A stretch of DNA of 38,246 nucleotides from Methanoculleus chikugoensis (GTDB lineage Archaea; Halobacteriota; Methanomicrobia; Methanomicrobiales; Methanoculleaceae). A program made the translations under genes and the position numbers. Positions 16,196-23,717 of this stretch are shown one piece after another. The DNA is taken from assembly GCF_900095385.1 (NCBI RefSeq), contig NZ_FMID01000030.1:1-38246 (forward strand), written 5' to 3'. Position 1 is the stretch's first letter, and each line of letters begins with the position of its first letter. Under the pieces are notes generated by a model, which saw nothing but the letters and a program-made list of their open reading frames with translations, made no database searches and was not told the DNA's origin.

Positions 16196-17217
16196 TCACT
16201 TGAGTTTCCTCCTTGCATCGCTCGTGGTAAACTGGCAATCCACGCCTTTCCGAGCTTGATTTCGGTTCCGGTTCCGGGCATCTGTTTCTGCCCTGAGTGC
16301 TTCGATCGTCGGGATCCGTCTCTTCAGGCATTGGCGTGTGATGAATTTCCAGCCGACTCACCAGGTCTCTTGCTTTTTCAGGGGGGGAGATCTTGTAGAA
16401 TGCTCCCGGGATATGGGTATTGAGGTTATCACAGACCAGGATCACATTCTCTGCATTGGGATAGTCCATTTCGAGGAGGTGCTGTACCTGGCGAGCCCAA
16501 TCTCTTTTCTTCCGTGTTTCTGAGACGGTTACCCGGTGTCACTGTCCCAGTGGTTCGGTGAACATGAACCCGCCGACAACGCCGTTCCTTCGGAATTCGT
16601 AGCCCTGTCTCTCGGGATAACCCGGCTGAGCCGGGATCGGTTCCCGTACCTCGGCATGCAACTGGATCGGCTGTTCGTCCATGCAGATCACGGGGCGCAC
16701 CGGATCATGCGGTCGCTGATAGATCTCCAGCACATTCTCCATCACGGCGACAAAGTTCCCGTTTTCGCCGGGGGGATACCCACTGCTTTTTGGTATGTGG
16801 CTGGAGCGCGTTTTTTTTAGCGTCCTCTCCGCAGTCTTGATCGAGATGCTGTCGACTATCTCCAATTCCACGAGGCGATCGGCGAGTAACTGCAATTTCC
16901 AGCGGGATCGACCGTCCGACGGCGTACTGCAGGTAATCTGGATGAGTCGGGCTTCGCCGGCGCCGTCAAGTTTCCGGGGGGTCGGGGATTCATCGCGGAG
17001 TTTCCGGTGGGCCGAAAAACCCGATCCTGAGGTTGCCGATATTGTCCGGTGTCACCCCCTCTCCGTGTTCAACGTCCGCAAAGTGTTTGTCACGCAGGGG
17101 CTTGATGCAACGCCCCGGAGCAGGAAGTAGGCATGTCGGATCGTGGAGGCGGATGAGGCCTTCGAGAAACGAACGCCGGTCGTCGGTAAGGGTAACGGTG
17201 TATTTGCTCTTCCTCAT
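16196..17217 (-). pseudogene. Degenerate IS630-family transposase
   Basis: Minus-strand frames joined in order match an IS630 transposase. First comes the N-terminus MRKSKYTVTLTDD from ATG 17217. Next are a segment with RKLDGAGEARLIQITC, then LQLLADRLVELEIVDSISI and MENVLEIYQRPHDPVRPVIC with MDEQPIQLHAE (first catalytic Asp region). Then come REPIPAQPG, GFMFTEPLG, VILVCDNLNTH (second Asp) and PPEKARDLVSRLEIHHTP. Finally IPTIEALRAETDARN leads to DCQFTTSDARRKLK and a stop at 16198-16196. The usual KHGSWLNMAEIE glutamate segment is missing or scrambled, and there are several frameshifts, so it cannot encode an active enzyme. IS630 elements insert at TA; exact ends were not identified. The gap 15999-16196 otherwise holds only the AlbA_2 gene promoter region. 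Confidence 0.88.
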
Positions 17218-17323
17218 GAGGATTGCATTTGGGAGAATAGAATACGAATCATGCTATAATAATGGGGAACAAAACGAGCACTAGATCCGAAGCGCCCAGG
17301 ATTCGGAGCGGCGTAAAAAGAGT

Positions 17324-18343
17324 TTATTCCTGCCGGCGCTCTGCCTTCTTCGCCGCCAGGCGCTCGATGAGGGAGAGGTCGACGGCGCCGCCGGTCGCGA
17401 GTTTCCCCTGCCAGACAGCACGGTCGACGAACCCTCTCCCGATGTCGTTCCTGATCACGAGCGTCGTGTAGCCGTCCGGCGACCCGACGGCACCCGCGGA
17501 GACGTCCGCGTTCACCGCCGTAAAGTCGGTGCAGACATGGCACCCGGGGCGGACGGACTCCTCCAGTTCGGCGAGCGGGATGGAGATCTGCCGCTCGTCC
17601 TGCAGGTAGACGTCCAGTTTGCCCTTGATGTCCAGGCGGTGGATCTCCCAGGGCTCGATCTTCTTCTCCGACTGCAGTTTCCCCTCGACCAGTTTCGCGT
17701 AGTCGAAGGTCTCCGTGCAGAAGAGGCCGATCACGAGCCGGATCGCCTTCGCGTAGGGCCGGAGGAGTTCATGGTCGCTCGCCCGGATCGCCTGGGTCGC
17801 CCGCGCCACGCAGGGCACGCCCACGACGGCGATGCGGCGGTACTTCCGGGTGACCACGGCTTCCTTGAGGGACGCAAGGAGCGGCACCCACCAAGAGTAG
17901 CGGCTCCCGGCATGCTTGATGAGTGCGTCCGACGAGGTGATCACCGCAGACGACGGCTTCATCGTCCAGGGGTCTCTCGTCACGGTGACGACCGCATCGA
18001 TCAGCCCCTCGTCGAGGGCGTTGACGAGGATAGCCGTCACCGCACCGCCGCTCTGCTTACGCTCAACCGGGAAGACCGACCGGGCCGCAACGATATCCTG
18101 GTAGGACCCGAGCATCTTCCCCTGCCCTGCGATCTCGATCCGCGGGCAGGCCGCGTAGCACGCCCCGCAGGGCACGCCGTCGTTCTCGGCCTTGCAGTAG
18201 CCGATGTTCACCGGCGCATCGGTGTTCCCCGGCTCGAACCGGAGGGCATCCGCCGGACAGACCGCCACGCACGCCCCGCACCCGGAGCAGAGTTCCGTAT
18301 CCCAGACCTCCGATTTCAGGTCTTTGAATGTCTTTGTCTCCAT
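17324..18343 (-). CDS. F420 hydrogenase/dehydrogenase beta-subunit (FrhB) family protein of the glutamate synthase operon
   Basis: A 339-residue protein with two N-terminal [4Fe-4S] motifs: ELCSGCGACVAVCP (C19, C22, C25, C29) and YC...PCGACYAACP (C50, C59, C62, C66). The FrhB catalytic domain follows, with QSGGAVTAILVNAL, VVGVPCVARATQAIR, GLFCTETF and the C-terminal GCHVCTDFTAVNADVSAGAVG. FrhB-family proteins bind FAD and exchange electrons with F420H2 or related donors. Its place at the end of the gltB operon is shared with other methanogens, and suggests that it feeds F420H2 or ferredoxin electrons to the split glutamate synthase (inference). The ATG at 18343 has GGGAG 8 nt upstream; an ATG at 18349 and a GTG at 18358 overlap the upstream stop and are alternatives. 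Confidence 0.9.
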   Translation of the reverse strand: METKTFKDLKSEVWDTELCSGCGACVAVCPADALRFEPGNTDAPVNIGYCKAENDGVPCGACYAACPRIEIAGQGKMLGSYQDIVAARSVFPVERKQSGGAVTAILVNALDEGLIDAVVTVTRDPWTMKPSSAVITSSDALIKHAGSRYSWWVPLLASLKEAVVTRKYRRIAVVGVPCVARATQAIRASDHELLRPYAKAIRLVIGLFCTETFDYAKLVEGKLQSEKKIEPWEIHRLDIKGKLDVYLQDERQISIPLAELEESVRPGCHVCTDFTAVNADVSAGAVGSPDGYTTLVIRNDIGRGFVDRAVWQGKLATGGAVDLSLIERLAAKKAERRQE

Positions 18344-18348
18344 GCCCA

Positions 18349-19086
18349 TCACTCCCACGTATACTTCCCGGCAAAGGGCCGTGCGCTCGCAGGGACGATC
18401 CGGGTGTAGTCCGCGTTCACGAGCGGCTCCGGATCGAGCCCGAAATCGGCCGCAAACTCCCGGATGACCGGGGCGATCCGTGCCCGGTCCTCATCGGTGA
18501 GCGGCAGTTTCTTTGCGCCTGCAGCGAGGCAGGCTTCGTCCACGTCTCCGCGGATGACGATCTCGCCGCCGTGGATCCCGCTCCCGATCTCCCGAGCTTT
18601 CATAACCCCGTCGAGACCGAGGACGAGCAGGAGGCCGCCCGCCATGTACTCGCCGAGGAACGTCTGTGCCGACCCGCCGACGACCAGTATCGGCCGCTGC
18701 GTCTCGTACTGCTTCATGTGGATCCCGCCCCGGTAGCCGATATCTCCGCGGACGAAGACCTTGCCGCCCCGCATACTGTGCGCCACCGCGTCGCCGGCGC
18801 TCCCGTGGATCACCACCTTCCCGGAGTCCATCGTGTTGCCGGGCGCGTGCTCCGCGTTGCCGCTGACGATGACGGTCGGGCCGCTCATGAACATGGCGAG
18901 ATCCCCGCCCGCGACGCCGTTGACCCGGATGATAGTGTTCCCGCGGAGACCGTTGCCGATGAACCGCTGCCCGAGGACGTTGTCGACGACGATCTCGTCG
19001 ATCCCGTCCTCGATAGCCTTCCTGATCTGCTGGTTTAAGGGGGTGTAGTGCATCCCCTTCGCGTCGATCGTGACCTGTTTTGCCAT
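18349..19086 (-). CDS. gltB3: Glutamate synthase GXGXG-domain subunit (archaeal split type)
   Basis: A 245-residue protein consisting of the right-handed beta-helix GXGXG domain that forms the C-terminal structural domain of the large subunit in bacterial GOGAT. The repeats are plain: GNGLRGNTIIRVNGVAGGDL, GNAEHAPGNTMDSGKVVIHG, GDAVAHSMRGGKVFVRGDIG, and GEYMAGGLLLVLG with HGGEIVIRGDV. In the fused enzyme this domain helps organise the ammonia tunnel and interdomain contacts; here it is a separate chain. The gene begins 5 nt after the gltB2 stop; a GTG at 19095 overlapping that stop (GTGA) is an alternative start. Its stop lies next to the FrhB-like start. GC-rich core codon use. Confidence 0.93.
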   Translation of the reverse strand: MAKQVTIDAKGMHYTPLNQQIRKAIEDGIDEIVVDNVLGQRFIGNGLRGNTIIRVNGVAGGDLAMFMSGPTVIVSGNAEHAPGNTMDSGKVVIHGSAGDAVAHSMRGGKVFVRGDIGYRGGIHMKQYETQRPILVVGGSAQTFLGEYMAGGLLLVLGLDGVMKAREIGSGIHGGEIVIRGDVDEACLAAGAKKLPLTDEDRARIAPVIREFAADFGLDPEPLVNADYTRIVPASARPFAGKYTWE

Positions 19087-19091
19087 TGTGC

Positions 19092-20609
19092 TCACGCTCC
19101 CACCGACTTGACGTCGAGGATATCGAGGAGCCCCTCGTCAAGCATGTAGCCCCGGAGCCGGTCGCGGTTGCCGCGCAGGCTCTCGATGCTGTTGATACCG
19201 GCCGCGCCCATCAGTTCGGTGATCTCGAGCGTCCAGGCGTGGATCAGGTTCGCGATCTGTTTCGATGCCACGTCGGGGTCCAGGCGCGCCACGAGGTCCG
19301 GGCGCTGGGTGGCGATTCCCCAGGAGCAGAGGCCCTGGTAACAGTTCCCGCAGACCCGGCAGCCCATCGCCGCGAGCGCCGCGGTGCCGATGTAGACCGC
19401 GTCGGCGCCGAGGGCGATTGCCTTCACGACATCGGTGCTCTCCCGGATGCTGCCGCAGGCGATGAGGGAGACCTCGTTCCGGAGGCCCTGGTTGCGGAGT
19501 TCCTGGTCGGCGGTTGAGATGGCGACCTCGATCGGGATACCGACGTGGTCGCGGAAGACCCGCGGTGCCGCGCCGGTACCGCCGCGGAACCCGTCGATGG
19601 CGATGGCGTCCACCCCGGAACGGGCGACGGCCGCCACGTTCTCGGCGTTGTTGTTGACGGCCGCGATCTTCGCGAAGACCGGTTTCTTCCGTTCCGTCGC
19701 CTCCTTGACGGAGTTGACGAGCTGGGGAAGATCCTCGATGCCGTAGATGTCATGGTGCGGCGCAGGGCTGATCGCATCGCTCCCCTGCGGGATCATCCTT
19801 GTCCTGGAGACGTCCGCACTCACCTTCTCGCCGGTGAGGTGCCCGCCGATGCCCGGCTTTGCTCCCTGGCCGAGTTTGAGTTCGATCGCGGCGCCGCGTT
19901 CCAGGTAGTCGACGTTCACGCCGAACCGCCCGGACGCGACCTGGACGATCATCCGGTCCTGGTAGGGGTAGAGGCCGGGGTGCAGTCCGCCCTCGCCGGT
20001 GCCCATGTAGGTGCCCGTCTCCCTTGCCGCCCGGGCCATCGCCACGTGGGCGTTGAGGCTGATTGCACCGTAACTCATGTGCCCGAGCATGATCGGCGTC
20101 TCGAGCATGAGGTTCGGCGTGAGTTCCGTGGAGAGTTCGACGTCGCCGTTCGGTTTCTGCCTGAACTCGAGTTTCGACGGCTTCTTCCCGAGGTATGTCC
20201 GGAGTTCGACGGGCTCGCGGAGCGGATCGGTCGGGGGCGTGGTGACCTGGCAGGCGTCCAGCATCAGTTGGTCGAAGATGATCGGGAGGTTCGCGACGCT
20301 GCCCATCCCGGCGAGGATGATCTTACCCGTCCGGGCCTGGTTGTAGATCGATTCCCTGACTCCCCTGGTCCAGACCGGGTGGCTCCGGTAGTCGCAGGGG
20401 TGCTCCTGGAGCATGATGGCGTCCCGGGGACAGTAGGCGATGCACCGGTGACAGGCGGTGCACTTCCGGGAGTTGATGAGGATCCTCTCGCCGTCCCACC
20501 GGAAGACACCGTAGGGACAGTTCTCGACACAGCGTCCGCATTCCATGCACTGCTCCCGGTCGATGCTGATCCGGTACCGGAGCGGCATGCTTCCAAGGTT
20601 GCTGCTCAT
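19092..20609 (-). CDS. gltB2: Glutamate synthase FMN/Fe-S catalytic subunit with N-terminal ferredoxin domain
   Basis: A 505-residue archaeal-type glutamate synthase core. The N-terminus has two [4Fe-4S] motifs (C21, C24, C27, C31 and C50, C53, C56, C60). The FMN-binding TIM barrel follows, with PIMLGHMSYGAISLNAHVAM, a GTGEGGLHPG loop, QLVNSVKEATERKKPVFAKI, DGFRGGTGAAPRVFRDH and GADAVYIGTAALAAMGC. The [3Fe-4S] motif CRVCGNCYQGLCSWGIATQ follows that. It forms glutamate from 2-oxoglutarate and ammonia delivered by the amidotransferase chain. Its ATG overlaps the gltB1 stop (ATGA). The ferredoxin domain replaces the NADPH-dependent small subunit of bacterial GOGAT, so reduced ferredoxin or F420H2 through the FrhB-like protein is the likely donor. 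Confidence 0.96.
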   Translation of the reverse strand: MSSNLGSMPLRYRISIDREQCMECGRCVENCPYGVFRWDGERILINSRKCTACHRCIAYCPRDAIMLQEHPCDYRSHPVWTRGVRESIYNQARTGKIILAGMGSVANLPIIFDQLMLDACQVTTPPTDPLREPVELRTYLGKKPSKLEFRQKPNGDVELSTELTPNLMLETPIMLGHMSYGAISLNAHVAMARAARETGTYMGTGEGGLHPGLYPYQDRMIVQVASGRFGVNVDYLERGAAIELKLGQGAKPGIGGHLTGEKVSADVSRTRMIPQGSDAISPAPHHDIYGIEDLPQLVNSVKEATERKKPVFAKIAAVNNNAENVAAVARSGVDAIAIDGFRGGTGAAPRVFRDHVGIPIEVAISTADQELRNQGLRNEVSLIACGSIRESTDVVKAIALGADAVYIGTAALAAMGCRVCGNCYQGLCSWGIATQRPDLVARLDPDVASKQIANLIHAWTLEITELMGAAGINSIESLRGNRDRLRGYMLDEGLLDILDVKSVGA

Positions 20610-21667
20610 GGAGCAACCCTCCCGATCACCGGCTCGCCTGCAGCCGGTCTCGCGATCGACTCGACGTTGGGCTCCATCGCCCGGATCGCCGTCTCTTCGC
20701 TAGCGATGTAGAGGCGGTCGCCGCACTCGCCGACGACCATCGGCCGGAGCTTGCCCCGGTCGGTGAACCCGACCATCATGTCGGGGTTCGCGGCCACGAC
20801 GGTGAACGGCCCGTTCATCGTTGCGGAGCCGTAGGCGAACCGGAGCGCCCGGTTCAGGTTCTGCTCGGCTTCGGGCATCCGGTCGATCTCATCCCAGTAG
20901 GGCGGGGCGAGCGCCCGGATGGCGAGGTTGATGTCAAGGCCGTGCTTGCGCACCAACAGATCGATCAGGTAGGCGATCACCTCGCTGTCGGTGCCGGTCG
21001 AGCAGTTGTAGCCGAAACTCTCGACGTAACGCCGGTTGGCACCATAGGTGGTGGTCTTTCCGTTCTCGACGACGCTCCAGTCGTGCAGGTTGAACGGGTC
21101 GGGCCGTTCCCACAACTCAGGGCGGTTCGTCGCGTAACGGTTGTGCGCGAGCCAGATGTAGCCCTCGTAGTCCTGGATACGGTAGTAATCCGCCACCGCT
21201 TCCGGCCAGCTGCCGGCTCCTCCGGACTTGAAGACGCCGACGTTCTTCCCCGAAGAGACGACCTCGGCGCCGTTCGCGCCCGCGTTGATCTGCATCACAA
21301 GATTCGTGACGACGTCCTTCTCGGGCGTTGCACTTCCCGGAGCAAGAGAGGCGTCGGGCCTGAAGAAGTAACGCCAGGGGGTACAGTTTACCCGGAGGCC
21401 GGGCTGGTCGCATGTCGGGATCGCCTCGTCGTGCTCGATCGTTCCCCACTGCTCCAGTGTTGCGTCGATAACCGCTTTGCTCTCGCAGGCTTTGTCGAAG
21501 AAGACGTGGAGGGCGTAGCAGTCCCGGTAATCGGGGTAGATGCCGTAAGCGACGTACCCCGCCCCCTCGCCGCTGCCGCGCTCGTTCATCATGGAAAGGG
21601 CTTCCCGGATGCCGGAGCCGTCCATCATCTGGCGCCTCTTATCCATTACACCAAAAATGCCGCACAT
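20606..21667 (-). CDS. gltB1: Glutamate synthase class II glutamine amidotransferase subunit
   Basis: A 353-residue Ntn-type glutaminase: the catalytic Cys2 is exposed after Met removal (MCGIFGVMDKRR). Supporting motifs are MNERGSGEGAGY, AHNRYATNRP, then HDWSVVENGKT and YNCSTGTDSEVIAYLID. It releases ammonia from glutamine for the GltB2 chain, as in the archaeal split GOGAT. It is the first gene of a four-gene minus-strand operon with ATGA, near-GTGA and near-TGATG junctions, so the chains are probably made in fixed ratio. A GAGGT site lies about 6 nt before the ATG, and a TATA-like CAAATATTC lies about 40 nt upstream, in the 101-nt gap shared with divergent glnA. Confidence 0.94.
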   Translation of the reverse strand: MCGIFGVMDKRRQMMDGSGIREALSMMNERGSGEGAGYVAYGIYPDYRDCYALHVFFDKACESKAVIDATLEQWGTIEHDEAIPTCDQPGLRVNCTPWRYFFRPDASLAPGSATPEKDVVTNLVMQINAGANGAEVVSSGKNVGVFKSGGAGSWPEAVADYYRIQDYEGYIWLAHNRYATNRPELWERPDPFNLHDWSVVENGKTTTYGANRRYVESFGYNCSTGTDSEVIAYLIDLLVRKHGLDINLAIRALAPPYWDEIDRMPEAEQNLNRALRFAYGSATMNGPFTVVAANPDMMVGFTDRGKLRPMVVGECGDRLYIASEETAIRAMEPNVESIARPAAGEPVIGRVAP

Positions 21668-21730
21668 GGTAACCTCGGTGAGTATGCTCAGTTGCCGTTT
21701 CTGGAACTCTGCCTGGGAATATTTGTGTCA

Positions 21731-21768
21731 ATAGGTATTTATTTCATCGGATAGAAGTTGACTTCCAC
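21731..21768 (+). promoter_or_regulatory. glnA promoter with NrpR-like operator next to the start codon
   Basis: A TATA-like GGTATTTATTTC (about 21734-21745) lies some 30 nt before the glnA ATG, predicting a leaderless message; there is no Shine-Dalgarno sequence. Between the two lies AGAA-GTTGAC-TTCC (21753-21766), which differs at one base from the GGAA-N6-TTCC operator bound by the methanogen nitrogen repressor NrpR. Its place over the expected transcription start fits repression that is relieved by 2-oxoglutarate. No equally good copy was seen near the divergent gltB1 start. NrpR is established in other methanogens; its use here is an inference. Confidence 0.5.
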
Positions 21769-23097
21769 ATGTCTCGCGACGCCACTTCTGTGATGCTCGA
21801 TCACATCGAACAGGATAACGTCCGATTCCTCCGCCTTCAATTTACGGACCTCCTCGGAATGCCCAAGAACGTCGCGATCCCGGTGGAGCAGGCCGAGAAG
21901 GCACTGACCAGCGGCATCGGGTTCGACGGGTCGTCGATCCAGGGGTTCGTCCGGATCGAAGAGTCGGATATGGTGCTCAAACCCGACTTCTCGACCTACA
22001 GCCTCCTGCCCTGGCGGTCGGGGGAGTACGCGGAGGCGCGTTTCGTATGCGATGTCTACAAGGCCAGCGGCACGCCGTTCGAAGGCGACCCGCGCTACGT
22101 GCTCCGGCGGGCGATGGAGGATGCGGCGAAGGACGGCTACGTCTTCAACACCGGCCCGGAACTGGAGTTCTTCCTCTTCAGGATGCACGAGGGGCGGCCG
22201 ACCACGCAGTTCCAGGACGTCGGCGGTTACTTCGACCTCGCGCCGACCGATCTTGCGGAAGACGTCCGGCGGGAGATCATCCTCGCGCTCACCGAGATGG
22301 GGTTCGAGATCGAGGCGTCCCATCACGAGGTCGCCGAGAGCCAGCACGAGATCGACTTCAAGTACAGCGACGCGCTCCACACGGCCGACAACGTCATCAC
22401 GTTCAAGTTCGCGGCGAAGACGATTGCGCTGATGCGCGGCCTGCACGCATCCTTCATGGCGAAGCCCATCTACGGCATCTGCGGGAGCGGGATGCACGTC
22501 AACTGTTCGCTTGCAAAGAACGATAAGAACGCTTTCTACGATCCGGACGCCCCGCGGCAACTCTCCAGGACCTGCATGCACTTCATCGGCGGGCTGCTTC
22601 GCCACGCAAAGGCCATCACCCGGGTTGCGAACCCGACGATCAACTCCTACAAAAGGCTCGTCCCGGGTTATGAAGCGCCCTGCTACGTCAGCTGGAGTGC
22701 CGGGAACCGTTCGGCCCTGGTGCGGGTTCCGTCGCCCCGCGGCAACAGCACCCGGGTTGAGTTCCGCAGCCCTGATCCCACCTGCAACCCCTACCTCGCC
22801 TTCACGGCGATGCTCGCCGCCGGGATGGAGGGTATCCGGGAGAAGATCGAGCCGCCGGCAGGCGTCGATAAGAATATCTACCATATGACGCCCGCCGAGC
22901 GGGAGTGCGCCGGGATCGAGACGCTGCCCGGCGACCTGTACGAGGCGAACCGGGCGCTGCTCGCCGACGATCTCGTCTGCAGAGCGCTCGGTCCCCATGT
23001 CGTCGAGGCGCTCACGAGCGTTGCCGAGGCCGAGTGGGAGGCGTACCGGACGACGGTCCACCCCTGGGAACTTGAGCGGTACCTGGCGACATATTGA
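21769..23097 (+). CDS. glnA: Glutamine synthetase, type I
   Basis: A 442-residue GSI enzyme that makes glutamine from glutamate, ammonia and ATP in the cytoplasm. Visible motifs are GIGFDGSSIQGFVRIEESDM, NTGPELEFFLF (metal-binding Glu), HHEVAESQHEIDFKY, GSGMHVNCSLAKND, GYEAPCYVSWSAGNRSALVR and RVEFRSPDPTCNPYLAF. The region of the bacterial adenylylation Tyr reads KNIYHMTPAERECAGIETLP, without the NLYDLP context, and the length is short, so it is a GSI-alpha type likely controlled by feedback and PII-like proteins rather than by adenylylation. It is divergent from the gltB operon, forming a GS-GOGAT locus. A T-run (23101-23109) right after the stop may terminate it. Confidence 0.97.
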   Translation: MSRDATSVMLDHIEQDNVRFLRLQFTDLLGMPKNVAIPVEQAEKALTSGIGFDGSSIQGFVRIEESDMVLKPDFSTYSLLPWRSGEYAEARFVCDVYKASGTPFEGDPRYVLRRAMEDAAKDGYVFNTGPELEFFLFRMHEGRPTTQFQDVGGYFDLAPTDLAEDVRREIILALTEMGFEIEASHHEVAESQHEIDFKYSDALHTADNVITFKFAAKTIALMRGLHASFMAKPIYGICGSGMHVNCSLAKNDKNAFYDPDAPRQLSRTCMHFIGGLLRHAKAITRVANPTINSYKRLVPGYEAPCYVSWSAGNRSALVRVPSPRGNSTRVEFRSPDPTCNPYLAFTAMLAAGMEGIREKIEPPAGVDKNIYHMTPAERECAGIETLPGDLYEANRALLADDLVCRALGPHVVEALTSVAEAEWEAYRTTVHPWELERYLATY

Positions 23098-23145
23098 ACT
23101 CTTTTTTTTGGATCGAGCAGGCCAATATTACCGCGCCACGAAAAC

Positions 23146-23230
23146 TGTGCAATGGTGCGTTGCACAAACCCCGGATGAGGCCGAAACTCGGACCCCGGCC
23201 AATTTCTCGCACAGGTTGTGCGAGTTTTTC
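23146..23230. ncRNA. Structured intergenic segment; candidate small RNA or terminator
   Basis: The 299-nt gap between glnA and the gene ending at 23397 holds no supported protein gene but has two perfect hairpins. The first is TGTGCAA-(7 nt)-TTGCACA at 23146-23166. The second is CTCGCACA-GGT-TGTGCGAG at 23206-23224, followed by TTTTT on the plus strand, like an intrinsic terminator. An AATATTA element at 23124-23130 could be a weak TATA box about 20 nt before the first hairpin. Strand is uncertain; the T-run favours plus. Whether it is a separate RNA, a glnA 3'-UTR element or only a terminator cannot be settled from sequence. The rest of the gap shows nothing further. Confidence 0.3.
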
Positions 23231-23396
23231 AGAATCGACATATGTTTCAAAAAGGGCTTCGTGTGCCAGAGGCCGGACACCTGTATCGTTCCGGGCATCC
23301 GCGTCGTTAAGCGGCGTAACCCCCTCTTGCCGACCGGCTCATGAGGCTGTCGTGAAAAAAGGGGGAGGCGACGTTGAAAGGCCGAACCGTCCGGCC

Positions 23397-23714
23397 TCAG
23401 CAACACTGCTGTTTGCCGCCCTCTTCTCCCTCGAGGAGAAGCCTGCCGAAGAGCACCCGCTCGATCGTCGCGGCCACGTACTTCATCCGCTGGGCCGCCT
23501 CCATATCCTCGTAGCGGTGGATGTCGGCGTAGACCTGCAGGCGGACGAGACCGAACCGGACGCGGTCGAGTTCGTCGTCCCCGAGTTCCGAGGCCTCGCG
23601 GTAGATGGGCTCGAGCAGGAAAGGGAACTCCTCGAACTCTTCGAGTGCCTCGACGACCCGCGCAAAGATCGGGAGGTGCCCCTCCCGGCCTGCAAGAATC
23701 TTCGAGTAATCCAT
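23397..23714 (-). CDS. Small helical protein with C-terminal Cys-Cys, downstream of mrp
   Basis: A 105-residue protein predicted to be almost wholly alpha-helical (MDYSKILAGREGHLPIFARV...EALEEFEEFPFLLEPIYREA) and ending in GGKQQCC. It starts 3 nt after the Mrp/Nbp35 stop on the same strand, so it is co-transcribed with that Fe-S scaffold ATPase. The exposed terminal Cys pair could bind metal or hand over an Fe-S cluster; this is inference from position only. I do not recognise a named family. No membrane segment or signal peptide. A T-run just past the stop on the minus strand is weak. Confidence 0.7.
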   Translation of the reverse strand: MDYSKILAGREGHLPIFARVVEALEEFEEFPFLLEPIYREASELGDDELDRVRFGLVRLQVYADIHRYEDMEAAQRMKYVAATIERVLFGRLLLEGEEGGKQQCC

Positions 23715-23717
23715 TCT

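Noticed and set aside
21739-23061. Minus-strand open frame antisense to glnA
   Set aside because: Pure shadow of glnA: the composition is Arg/Asp/Val-rich with no motif, and glnA is unambiguous.
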